DNA from: Colletes latitarsis
Lineage: Eukaryota; Arthropoda; Insecta; Hymenoptera; Colletidae
Assembly (NCBI RefSeq): GCF_051014445.1
Contig: NW_027488367.1
Location: 28,319,501 to 28,383,500 of the forward strand
Direction of reading: 5' to 3'
Length of the DNA: 64,000 bases
Positions 11,501-24,289 of this stretch are shown piece after piece. How positions within the stretch are numbered: position 1 is the stretch's first letter; each line of letters opens with the position of its first letter. A program made the position numbers and the translations under genes. A model generated the notes under the pieces. That model was not told the DNA's origin and searched no databases. It saw only the letters and a program-made list of their open reading frames with translations.

Positions 11501-13578
11501 GGCTCATACTTTCGCGTTTTTCACATATTTGTTGAACAGATCCTGGGTTTTTTCTGGTTTGGATCACGTAGTAGTGTGATACCACACTAAAACAGTCCAT
11601 TAAACCTGGTTTGGATCAATATTTTAGAGGATAACGCATGATAGGTCTAGGTTTGGTCTGGGATTTTCACTCATCAGACTCATACTTTCGCATTCTTCAC
11701 ATACTTGTTGAACGGATCCTGGGTTTTTTCTGGTTTGGATCACGTAGTAATGTGGTACCACACTGAAACAGTCAATTAAACCTGGTTTCGATCAATATTT
11801 TAGAAAATAATTCATGTTAGGTCTAGGTTAGGTCTGGGGTTTGCTCTCATCAGGCTCATACTTTCGCACACTTCACATACTCGTTGGACAGATCCTGGGT
11901 TATTTTCTGGTTTGGATCGCATAGTAATGTGGTACCACACTGGAACAGTCGATTAAACCAGGTTTCGATCAATATTTTTGAGGATAACGCATGTTAGGTC
12001 TAGGTTAGGCCTGGGATTTTCACTCATCAGGCTCATACTTTCGCATTCTTCACATACTTGTTGAACGGATCCTGGGTTTTTTCTGGTTTGGATCACGTAG
12101 TAGTGTGGTACCACACTGAAACAGTCCATTAAACCTGCTTGCGATCAATATTTTAGAGGATAACGCATGTTAGGACTGGGTTAGGTTTAGGATTTGCCCT
12201 CATCAGGCTCATTCTACCGCATATTTCTCAAACTTGATGGCTAGATCCTGGGCTTTTTCAGGATTGCATCACGTAGTAATGTGGTACCACACTGAAACAT
12301 TCAATTAAACCTGGTCTTGATAAATATTTTAGAGGATAACGCATGTTAGGTCTGGGTTAGGTCTTGGACTTGCCCTCATCAGGCTCATACTTTCGCGTTT
12401 TTCGCATACTTGTTGAACAGATCCTGGGTTTTTTCTGGTTTGGATCACGTAGTAGTGTGGTACCACACTAAGATAGTCCATTAAACCTGGTTTGGATCAA
12501 TATTTTAGAGGATAACGCATGATAGGTCTAGGTTAGGTCTGGGATTTTCACTCATCACACTCATACTTTCGCATTCTTCACATACTTGTTGAACGGATCC
12601 TGGGTTTTTTCTGGTTTGGATCACGTAGTAATGTGGTACCACACTGAATCAGTCAATTAAACCTGGTTTCGATCAATATTTTAGAAAATAATTCATGTTA
12701 GGTCTAGGTTAGGTCTGGGGTTTGCTCTCATCAGGCTCATACTTTCGCACACTTCACATACTAGTTGGACGGATCCTGGGTTATTTTCTGGTTTGGATCG
12801 CATAGTAATGTGGTACCACACTGGAACAGTCGATTAAACCAGGTTTCGATCAATATTTTTGAGGATAACGCATGTTAGGTCTAGGTTAGGCCTGGGATTT
12901 TCACTCATCAGGCTCATACTTTCGCATTCTTCACATACTTGTTGAACGGATCCTGGGTTTTTTCTGGTTTGGATCACGTAGTAATGTGGGACCACACTGA
13001 AACAGTCCATTAAACCTGGTTCGGATCAATATTTTAGAGAATAATTCATGTTAGGTCTAGGTTAGGTCTGGGATTTGCTCTCATCAGGCTCATTCTTTCG
13101 CCTTATTTCTCATACTTGATGGCTGGATCCTGGACTATTTCTGGAATGCATCACGTAGTAACGTGGTACCACGCTGAAACAGTCAATTAAACCTGGTTTC
13201 GATCAATATTTTAGAGGATAACGCAAGTTAGGTCTGGGATTGGTCTGGGATTTGCCCACATCAGGCTCATACTTTCGCGTTTTTCACATACTTGTTGAAC
13301 AGATCGTGGGTTTTTTCTGGTTTGGATCACGTAGTAGTGTGGTACCACACTGAAACAGCCCATTAAACCTGGTTTGGATCAACATTTTACAGGATAACGC
13401 ATGTTAGGTCTAGGTTAGGGCTGGGATTTGCTCTCATCAGGCTCATACTTTCGCATATTTCTCATACTTCATGGCTGGATCCTGGGCTGTTTCTGGATTG
13501 TATCACATAGTAATGTGGTACCACGCTGAAACAGTCGATTAAACCTGGTTTCGATCAATATTTTAGAGGATAACGCAA

Positions 13579-13592
13579 GTTAAGTCTGAGAT
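13579..13592 (+). other. Paralogous empty site of the copy B insertion
   Basis: GTTAAGTCTGAGAT here corresponds, at a shift of 12,853 bp, to the left duplication of copy B (GTTAAGTCTGGGAT at 26432-26445), with one base different. What follows (GGTCTGGGATTTGACC, then the rare CATAATTTCGCG) matches the sequence to the right of copy B. The target is present once here and twice around the element. Confidence 0.8.
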
Positions 13593-16500
13593 TGGTCTGG
13601 GATTTGACCTCATCAGACTCATAATTTCGCGCTTTTCACATACTTGTTGAACAGATCCTGGGTTTTTTCTGGTTTGGATCACGTAGTAGTGTGGTACCAC
13701 ACTGAAACAGTCCATTAAACCTGGTTTTGATCAATATTTTAGAGAATAATTCATGTTAGGTCTAGGTTAGGTCTGGGATTTGCTCTCATCAGGCTCATTC
13801 TTTCGCATATTTCTCATACTTAACGGCTAGATCCTGGGCTTTTTCTGGATTGCATCACGTAGTAATGAAGTACAACACTGAAACAGTCAATTAAACCTGG
13901 TTTCCATTAATATTTTAGAGGACAACGCATGTTAGGTCTAGGTTAGGTCTGGTATTTGCCCTCATCAGGCTCATTCTTTCGTATATTTCTCGTACTTCAT
14001 GGCTGGATCCTGGGCTATTTCTGGATTGGATCACGTAGTAATGTGGTACCACACTGAAACAGTCAATTAAACCTGGTTTTGATCAATATTTTAGAGAATA
14101 ATTCATGTTAGGTCTAGGTTAGGTCTGGGATTTGCTCTCATCAGGCTCATACTTTCGCATATTTCTCATACTAGATGGCTAGTTCCTGGGCTTTTTCTGG
14201 ATTGCATCACGTAGTAATGAAGTACAACACTGAAACACTCAATTAAACCTGGTTTCGATCAATATTATTGAGGATAACGCACGTTAGGTCTAGGTTAGGC
14301 CTGGGATTTTCACTCATCAGACTCATACTTTCGCATTCTTCACATACTTGTTGAACGGATCCTGGGTTTTTTCTGGTTTGGATCACGTAGTAATGTGGGA
14401 CCACCCTGAAACAGTCAATTAAACCTGGTTCCGATCAATATTTTAGAGAATAATTCATGTTAGGTCTAGGTTAGGTCTGGGATTTGCTCTCATCAGGCTC
14501 ATTCTTTCGCATATTTCTCATACTTGATGGCTAGATCCTGGGCTTTTTCTGGATTGCATCACGTAGTAATGAGGTGCAACACTGAAACAGTCAATTAAAC
14601 CTGGTTTCCATCAATATCTTAGAGGACAACGCAAGTTAGGTCTGGGATAGGTCTGGGACTTGCCCTCATCAGGCTCATACTTTCGCGTTTTTCACATACT
14701 TGTTGAACAGATCCTGGGTCTTTTCTGGTTTGGATCACGTAGTAGTGTGGTACCACACTGAAACAGTCCATTAAACCTGGTTTGGATCAATATTTTAGAG
14801 GATAACGCATGTTAGGTCTAGGTTAGGTCGGGGATTTTCACTCATCAGACTCATACTTTCGCATTCTTCACATACTTGTTGAACGGATCCTGGGTTTTTT
14901 CTGGTTTGGATCACGTAGTAATGTGGTACCACACTGAAACAGTCGATTAAACCTGGTTTCGATCAGTATTTTAGAGGATAACGCAACATAAGTCTGGGAT
15001 TGGTCTGGGACTTGCCCTCATCAGGCTCATACTTTCGCGTTTTTCACATACTTGTTGAACAGATCCTGGGTTTTTTCTGGTTTGGATCACGTAGTAGTGT
15101 GGTACCACACTGAAACAGTCCATTAAACCTGCTTGCGATCAATATTTTAGAGGATAACGCATGTTAGGACTGGGTTAGGTTTAGGATTTGCCCTCATCAG
15201 GCTCATTCTTTCGCATATTTCTCAAACTTGATGGCTAGATCCTGGGCTTTTTCAGGATTGCATCACGTAGTATTGTGGTACCACACTGAAACATTCAATT
15301 AAACCTGGTTTGGATCAATATTTTAGAGGATAACGCATGATAGGTCTAGGTTAGGTCTGGGGTTTGCTCTCATCAGGCTCATACTTTCGCACACTTCACG
15401 TACTCGTTGGACAGATCCTGGGTTATTTTCTGGTTTGGATCGCATAGTAATGTGGTACCACACTGGAACAGTCGATTAAACCAGGTTTCGATCAATATTT
15501 TTGAGGATAACGCATGTTAGGTCTAGGTTAGGCCTGGGATTTTCACTCATCAGTCTCATACTTTCGCATTCTTCACATACTTGTTGAACGGATCCTGGGT
15601 TTTTTCTGGTTTGGATCACGTAGTAATGTGGGACCACACTGAAACAGTCAATTAAACCTGGTTTCGATCAATATTTTAGAGAATAATTCATGTTAGGTCT
15701 AGGTTAGGTCTGGGATTTGCTCTCATCAGGCTCATTCTTTCGCATATTTCTCATACTTGATGGCTAGATCCTGGGCTTTTTCTGGATTGCATCACGTAGT
15801 AAAGAAGTACAACACTGAAACAGTCAATTAAACCTGGTATCCATCAATATCTTAGAGGACAACGCAAGTTAGGTCTGGGATAGGTCTGGGATTTTCCCTC
15901 ATCAGGCTCATACTTTCGCGTTTTTCACATACTTGTTGAACAGATCCTGGGTTTTTTCTGGTTTGGATCACGTAGTAGTGTGGTACCACACTGGAACAGT
16001 CCATTAAACCTGGTTTGGATTAATATTTTAGAGGATAACGCATGTTAGGTCTAGGTTAGGTCGGGGATTTTCACTCATCAGACTCATACTTTCGCATTCT
16101 TCACATACTTGTTGAACGGATCCTGGGTTTTTTCTGGTTTGGATCACGTAGTAATGTGGTACCACACTGAAACAGTCGATTAAACCTGGTTTCGATCAAT
16201 ATTTTAGAGGATAACGCATGTTAGGTCTAGGTTAGCCCTGGGATTTTCACTCATCAGACTCATACTTTCGCGTTCTTCACATATTTGTTGAACGGATCTT
16301 GGGTTTTTTCTGGTGTGGATCACGTAGTAATGTGGTACCACACTGAAACAATCAATTAAACCTGATCTTGAAAAATATTTTAGAGGATAACGCATGTTAG
16401 GTCTGGGTTAGGTCTAGGATTTGCCCTCGTCAGGCTCATACTTTCGCATATTTCTCATACTTCATGGCTAGATCCTGGGCTATTTCTGGATTGTATCACG

Positions 16501-17980
16501 TAGTAATGTGGTACCACACAGAAACAGTCAATTAAACCTGGTTTCGATCAATATTTTAGAGCATAACGCAAGTTAGGTCTGGGATAGGTCTGGGATTTTC
16601 CCTCATCAGGCTCATAATTTCGCGTTTTTCACATACTTGTTGAACAGATCCTGGGTTTTTTCTGGATTGGGTCACGTAGTAGTGTGGTACCACACTGAAA
16701 CAGTCGATTAAACCTGGTTTCGATCAATATTTTTGAGGATAACGCATGTTAGGTCTGGGTTAGGTCTAGGATTTGCCCTCATCAGGCTCATACTTTCGCA
16801 TATTTCTCATACTTGACGGCTAGATCCTGGGCTTTTTCTGGATTGCATCACGTAGTAATGAAGTACAACACTGAAACAGTCAATTAAACCAGGTTTCGAT
16901 CAATATTTTTGAGGATAACGCATGTTAGGTCTAGGTTAGGCCGGGGATTTTCACTCATCAGACTCATACTTTCGCATTCTTCACATACTTGTTGAACGGA
17001 TCTTGGGTTTTTTCTGGTGTGGATCACGTAGTAATGTGGTACCACACTGAAACAATCAATTAAACCTGATGTTGATAAATATTTTAGAGGATAACGCATG
17101 TTAGGTCTGGGTTAGGTCTAGGATTTGCCCTCATCAGGCTCATTCTTTCGCATATTTCTCATACTTGATGGCTAGATCCTGGGCTTTCTCTGGATTGCAT
17201 CACGTAGTAATGAAGTACAACACTGAAACAGTCAATTAAACCTGGTTTCCATCAATATTTTAGAGGACAACGCATGTTAGGTCTAGGTTAGGCCTGGGAT
17301 TTGCTCTCATCAGGGTCATACTTTCGCAGTTTTAACATACATGTTGCCCTGATCGAGTGTTTTTTCTGCTTTGGATCACGTAGTAAAGTGGTACCACACT
17401 GAAACAGTCCATTAGACCTGGTTTGGATCAATATTTTTGAGGATAACGCATGTTAGGTCTATGTTAGGCCGGGGATTTTCACTCATCAGGCTCATACTTT
17501 CGCATATTTCTCAAACTTCATGGCTAGATCCTGGGCTGTTCCTGGATTGTATCACATAGTAATGTGGTACCACGCTGAAACAGTCAATTAAACCTGGTTT
17601 CGATCAATATTTTAGAGGATAACGCATGTTAGGTCTGGGTTAGGTCTAGGATTTGCCCTCATCTGGCTCATACTTTCGCATATTTCTCATACTTCATGGC
17701 TGGATCCTGGGCTATTTCTGGAATGGATCACGTAGTAATGTGGTACCACACTGAAACAGTCAATTAAACCTGGTTTTGATCAATATTTTAGAGAATAATT
17801 CATGTTAGGTCTATGTTAGGTCTGGGATTTGCCCTCATCAGGCTCATACTTTCGCGTTTTTCACATACTTGTTGAACAGATCCTGGGTTTTTTCTGGTTT
17901 GGATCACGTAGTAGTGTGGAACGAGACTGAAACAGTCCATTAAACCTGGTTGCGATCAATATTTTAGAGGATAACGCATG

Positions 17981-18002
17981 TTAGGTCTGGGTTAGGTCTG
18001 GG
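17981..18002 (+). repeat. Perfect TTAGGTCTGGG dimer in a satellite monomer
   Basis: Two exact head-to-tail TTAGGTCTGGG units. This monomer belongs to a block related to 7.1-8.5 kb at a shift of 10,213 bp, so it is a copy of the dimer at 7768-7789. Confidence 0.85.
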
Positions 18003-18359
18003 ATTTGCCCTCATCAGGCTCATACTTTCGCATTCTTCACATACTTGCTGAACGGATCCTGGGTTTTTTCTGGTTTGGATCACGTAGTAATGTGGGACCA
18101 CACTGAAACAATCAATTAAACCTGCTCTTGATAAATATTTTAGAGGATAACGCATGTTAGGTCTGGGATAGGTCTGGGATTTGCCCTCATCAGACTCATA
18201 CTTTCGCACACTTCACATACTCGTTGAACAGATCCTGGGTTATTTTCTGGTTTGGATCACATAGTAATGTGGTACCACACTGAAACAGTCGATTAAACCA
18301 GGTTTCGATCAATATTTTTGAGGATAACGCATGTTAGGTCTAGGTTAGGCCTGGGATTT

Positions 18360-19950
18360 TCACTCATCAGGCTCATACTTTCGCATTCTTCTCATACTTG
18401 TTGAACGGATCCTGGGCGATTTCTGGAATGGATCACGTAGTAATGTGGTACCACACTGAAACAGTCAATTAAACCTGGTTTTGATCAATATTTTAGAGAA
18501 TAATTCATGTTAGGTCTAGGTTAGGTCTGGGATTTGCCCTCATCAGGCTCATACTTTCGCGTTTTTCACATACTTGTTGAACAGATCCTGGGATTTTTCT
18601 GGTTTGGATCACGTAGTAGTGTGGAACCACACTGAAACAGTCCATTAAACCTGGTTGCGATCAATATTTTAGAGGATAACGCATGTTAGGTCTGGGTTAG
18701 GTCTAGGATTTGCCCTCATCGGGCTCATACTTTCGCATATTTCTCATTCTTCATGGCTGGATCCTGTGCTGTTTCTGGATTGTATCACATAGTAATGTGG
18801 TACCACGCTGAAACAGTCCATTAAACCTGGTTGCGATCAATATTTTAGAGGATAACGCATGTTAGGTCTAGGTTAGGTCCAGGATTTGCCCTCATCAGGC
18901 TCATACTTTCGCATATTTCTCATACTTCATGGCTGGATCCTGGGCTATTTCTAGAATGGATCACGTAGTAATGTGGTACCACACTGAAACAGTCAATTAA
19001 ACCTGGTTCTGATCAATATTTTAGAGAATAATTCATGTTAGGTCTAGGTTAGGTCTGGGGTTTGCTCTCATCAGGCTCATTCTTTCACATATTTCTCATA
19101 CTTGATGGCTAGATCCTGGGCTTTTTCTGGATTGCATCACGTAGTAATGAAGTACAACACTGAAACGGTCAATTAAACCTGGTTTCCATCAATATTTTAG
19201 AGGACAACGCATGTTAGGTCTAGGTTAGGCCTGGGATTTGCCCTCATCAGGGTCATACTTTCGCAGTGTTAACATACATGTTGACCTGATCGAGGGTTTT
19301 TTCTGCTTTGGATCACGTAGTAAAGTGGTACCACACTGAAACAGTCCATTAAACCTGGTTCGGATCAATATTTTAGAGAATAATTCATGTTAGGTCTAGG
19401 TTAGGTCTGGGATTTGCTCTCATCAGGCTCATTCTTTCGCACATTTCTCATACTTGATGGCTAGATCCTGGGCTTTTTCTGGATTGCATCACGTAGTAAT
19501 GAAGTACAACACCGAAACTGCCAATTAAACCTGGTTTCCATCAATATCTTAGAGGACAACGCAAGTTATGTCTGGGATAGGTCTGGGATTTGCCCACATC
19601 AGGCTCATACTTTCGCGTTTTTCACATACTTGTTGAACAGATCGTGGGTTTTTTCTGGTTTGGATCACGTAGTAGTGTGGTACCACACTGAAACAGCCCA
19701 TTAAACCTGGTTTGGATCAACATTTTACAGGATAACGCATGTTAGGTCTAGATTAGGTCTGGGATTTGCTCTCATCAGGCTCATACTTTCGCATATTTCT
19801 CATACTTCATGGCTGGATCCTGGGCTGTTTCTGGATTGTATCACATAGTAATGTGGTACCACGCTGAAACAGTCGATTAAACCTGGTTTCGATCAATATT
19901 TTAGAGGGTAACGCAAGTTAGGTCTGGGTTAGGTCTAGGATTTGCCCTCA
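18360..19950 (+). repeat. Satellite block, related copy at 20.64-22.73 kb
   Basis: The unusual GGGCGATTTCTGG variant is at 18414 and again at 20702 (shift 2288 bp, 13 monomers). The unusual TGGCTGGATCCTGTGCTG variant is at 18754 and 21570 (shift 2816 bp, 16 monomers). The change of shift means three extra monomers lie inside the second copy. The second part is also related to 4.84-6.0 kb at a shift of 13,913 bp. Confidence 0.6.
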
Positions 19951-22719
19951 TCCGTCTCATACTTTCGCATATTTCTCATACTTCATGGCTGGATCCTGCG
20001 CTATTTCTTTATTGGATCACGTAGTAATGTGGTACCACACTGAAACAGTCAATTAAACCTGGTTTTGATCAATATTTTAGAGAATAATTCATGTTAGGTC
20101 TAGGTTAGGTCTGGGATTTGCTCTCCTCAGGCTCATTCTTTCGTATATTTCTCGTACTTCATGGCTGGATCCTGGGCTATTTCTGGATTGGATCACGTAG
20201 TAATGTGGTACCACACTGAAACAGTCAATTTAACCTGGTTTTGATCAATATTTTAGAGAATAATTCATGTTAGGTCTAGGTTAGGTCTGGGATTTGCTCT
20301 CATCAGGCTCATTCTTTCGCATATTTCTCATACTTAACGGCTAGATCCTGGGCTATTTCTGGAATGGATCACGTAGTAATGTGGTACCACACTGAAACAG
20401 TCAATTAAACCTGGTTTTGATCAATATTTTAGAGAATAATTCATGTTAGGGCTATGTTAGGTCTGGGATTTGCCCTCATCAGGCTCATACTTTCGCGTTT
20501 TTCACATACTTGTTGAACAGATCCTGGGTTTTTTCTGGTTTGGATCACGTAGTAGTGTGGAACCACACTGAAACAGTCGATTAAACCAGGTTTCGATCAA
20601 TATTTTTGAGGATAACGCATGTTAGGTCTAGGTTAGGCCTGGGATTTTCACTCATCAGGCTCATACTTTCGCATTCTTCTCATACTTGTTGAACGGATCC
20701 TGGGCGATTTCTGGAATGGATCACGTAGTAATGTGGTACCACACTGAAACAGTCAATTAAACCTGGTTTTGATCAATATTTTAGAGAATTATTCATGTTA
20801 GGTCTAGGTTAGGTCTGGGATTTGCCCTCATCAGGCTCATACTTTCGCGTTTTTCACATACTTGTTGAACAGATCCTGGGTTTTTTCTGGTTTGGATCAC
20901 GTAGTAGTGTGGAACCACACTGAAACAGTCCATTAAACCTGGTTGCGATCAATATTTTAGAGGATAACGCATGTTAGGTCTGGGTTAGGTCTAGGATTTG
21001 CCCTCATCGGGCTCATACTTTCGCATATTTCTCATACTTCATGGCTGGATCCTGGGCTATTTCTGGATTGGATCACGTAGTAATGTGGTACCACACTGAA
21101 ACAGTCAATTAAACCTGGTTCGGATCAATATTTTAGAGAATAATTCATGTTAGGTCTAGGTTAGGTCTGGGATTTGCTCTCATCAGGCTGATTCTTTCGC
21201 ATATTTTTCATACTTGATGGCTAGATCCTGGGCTTTTTCTGGATTGCATCACGTAGTAATGAAGTACAACACCGAAACAGCCAATTAAACCTGGTTTCCA
21301 TCAATATCTTAGAGGACAACGCAAGTTAGGTCTGGGATATGTCTGGGATTTGCCCACATCAGGCTCATACTTTCGCGTTTTTCACATACTTGTTGAACAG
21401 ATCCTGGGTTTTTTCTGGTTTGGATCACGTAGTAGTGTGGAACCACACTGAAACAGTCCATTAAACCTGGTTGCGATCAATATTTTAGAGGATAACGCAT
21501 GTTAGGTCTGGGTTAGGTCTAGGATTTGCCCTCATCGGGCTCATACTTTCGCATATTTCTCATACTTCATGGCTGGATCCTGTGCTGTTTCTGGATTGTA
21601 TCACATAGTAATGTGGTACCACGCTGAAACAGTCCATTAAACCTGGTTGCGATCAATATTTTAGAGGATAACGCATGTTAGGTCTAGGTTAGGTCCAGGA
21701 TTTGCCCTCATCAGGCTCATACTTTCGCATATTTCTCATACTTCATGGCTGGATCCTGGGCTATTTCTAGAATGGATCACGTAGTAATGTGGTACCACAC
21801 TGAAACAGTCAATTAAACCTGGTTCTGATCAATATTTTAGAGAATAATTCATGTTAGGTCTAGGTTAGGTCTGGGGTTTGCTCTCATCAGGCTCATTCTT
21901 TCGCATATTTCTCATACTTGATGGCTAGATCCTGGGCTTTTTCTGGATTGCATCACGTAGTAATGAAGTACAACACTGAAACGGTCAATTAAACCTGGTT
22001 TCCATCAATATTTTAGAGGACAACGCATGTTAGGTCTAGGTTAGGCCTGGGATTTGCCCTCATCAGGGTCATACTTTCGCAATGTTAACATACATGTTGA
22101 CCTGATCGAGGGTTTTTTCTGCTTTGGATCACGTAGTAAAGTGGTACCACACTGAAACAGTCCATTAAACCTGGTTCGGATCAATATTTTAGAGAATAAT
22201 TCATGTTAGGTCTAGGTTAGGTCTGGGATTTGCTCTCATCAGGCTCATTCTTTCGCACATTTCTCATACTTGATGGCTAGATCCTGGGCTTTTTCTGGAT
22301 TGCATCACGTAGTAATGAAGTACAACACCGAAACTGCCAATTAAACCTGGTTTCCATCAATATCTTAGAGGACAACGCAAGTTAGGTCTGGGATAGGTCT
22401 GGGATTTGCCCACATCAGGCTCATACTTTCGCGTTTTTCACATACTTGTTGAACAGATCGTGGGTTTTTTCTGGTTTGGATCACGTAGTAGTGTGGTACC
22501 ACACTGAAACAGCCCATTAAACCTGGTTTGGATCAACATTTTACAGGATAACGCATGTTAGGTCTAGATTAGGTCTGGGATTTGCTCTCATCAGGCTCAT
22601 ACTTTCGCATATTTCTCATACTTCATGGCTGGATCCTGGGCTGTTTCTGGATTGTATCACATAGTAATGTGGTACCACGCTGAAACAGTCGATTAAATCT
22701 GGTTTCGATCAATATTTTA

Positions 22720-24130
22720 GAGGGTAACGCAAGTTAAGTCTGGGATAGGTCTGGGATTTGACCTCATCAGACTCATACTTTCGCGTTTTTCACATACTTG
22801 TTGAACAGATCCTGGGTTTTTTCTGGCTTGGATCACGTAGTAGTGTGGTACCACACTGAAACAGTCCATTAAACCTGGTTGCGATCAATATTTTAGAGGA
22901 TAACGCATGTTAGGTCTGGGTTAGGTCTAGGATTTGCCCTCATCAGGCTCATACTTTCGCATATTTCTCATACTTCATGGCTGGATCCTGGGCTATTTCT
23001 TTATTGGATCACGTAGTAATGTGGTACCACACTGAAACAGTCAATTAAACCTGGTTTTGATCAATATTTTAGAGAATAATTCATGTTAGGTCTAGGTTAG
23101 GTCTGGGATTTGCTCTCCTCAGGCTCATTCTTTCGTATATTTCTCGTACTTCATGGCTGGATCCTGGGCTATTTCTGGATTGGATCACGTAGTAATGTGG
23201 TACCACACTGAAACAGTCAATTTAACCTGGTTTTGATCAATATTTTAGAGAATAATTCATGTTAGGTCTAGGTTAGGTCTGGGATTTGCTCTCATCAGGC
23301 TCATTCTTTCGCATATTTCTCATACTTAACGGCTAGATCCTGGGCTTTTTCTGGATTGCATCACGTAGTCATGAAGTACAACACTGGAACAGTCAATTAA
23401 ACCTGGTTTCCATCAATATTTTAGAGGACAACGCATGTTAGGTCTAGGTTAGGCCTGGGATTTGCCCTCATCAGGGTCATACTTTCGCAATGTTAACATA
23501 CATGTTGACCTGATCGAGGGTTTTTTCTGCTTTGGATCACGTAGTAAAGTGGTACCACACTGAAATAGTCCATTAAACCCGGTTTGGATCAATATTTTAG
23601 AGGATAACGCAAGTTAAGTCTGGGATAGGTCTGGGATTTGACCTCATCAGACTCATACTTTCGCATTCTTCACATACTTGTTGAACGGATCCTGGGTTTT
23701 TTCTGGTTTGGTTCACGTAGTAATGTGGTACCACACTGAAGCATTCAATTAAACCTGATCTTGATAAATATTTTAGAGTATAACGCATGTTAGGTCTGGG
23801 TTAGGTCTAGGATTTACCCTCATCAGGCTCATACTTTCGCATATTTCTCATACTTCATGGCTAGATCCTGGGCTGTTTCTGGATTGTATCACGTAGTAAT
23901 GTGGTACCATGCTGAAACAGTCAATTAAACCTGGTTTCGATCAATATTTTAGAGGATAACGCAAGTTAGGTCTGGCATAGGTCTGGGATTCGCCCTCATC
24001 AGACTCATACTTTCGCGTTTTTCACATACTTGTTGAACTGATCCTGGGCTTTTTCTGGTTTGGATCACGTAGTAATGTGGTACCACACTGAAACAGTCAA
24101 TTAAACCTGGTTTCGATCAATATTTTAGAG
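22720..24130 (+). repeat. Satellite block duplicated from or to 9.16-10.57 kb
   Basis: Eight monomers match 9.16-10.57 kb at a shift of 13,557 bp (77 monomers), including the shared CTATTTCTTTATTGG, TTAACGGCTA and GAAGCATTCAATTAAACCTGATC variants. After about 24.13 kb the sequence instead follows 14.1 kb, so the left array is a mosaic of block copies. Confidence 0.6.
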
Positions 24131-24289
24131 AATAATTCATGTTAGGTCTAGGTTAGGTCTGGGATTTGCTCTCATCAGGCTCATACTTTCGCATATTTCT
24201 CATACTAGATGGCTAGTTCCTGGGCTTTTTCTGGATTGCATCACGTAGTAATGAAGTACAACACTGAAACACTCAATTAAACCTGGTTT

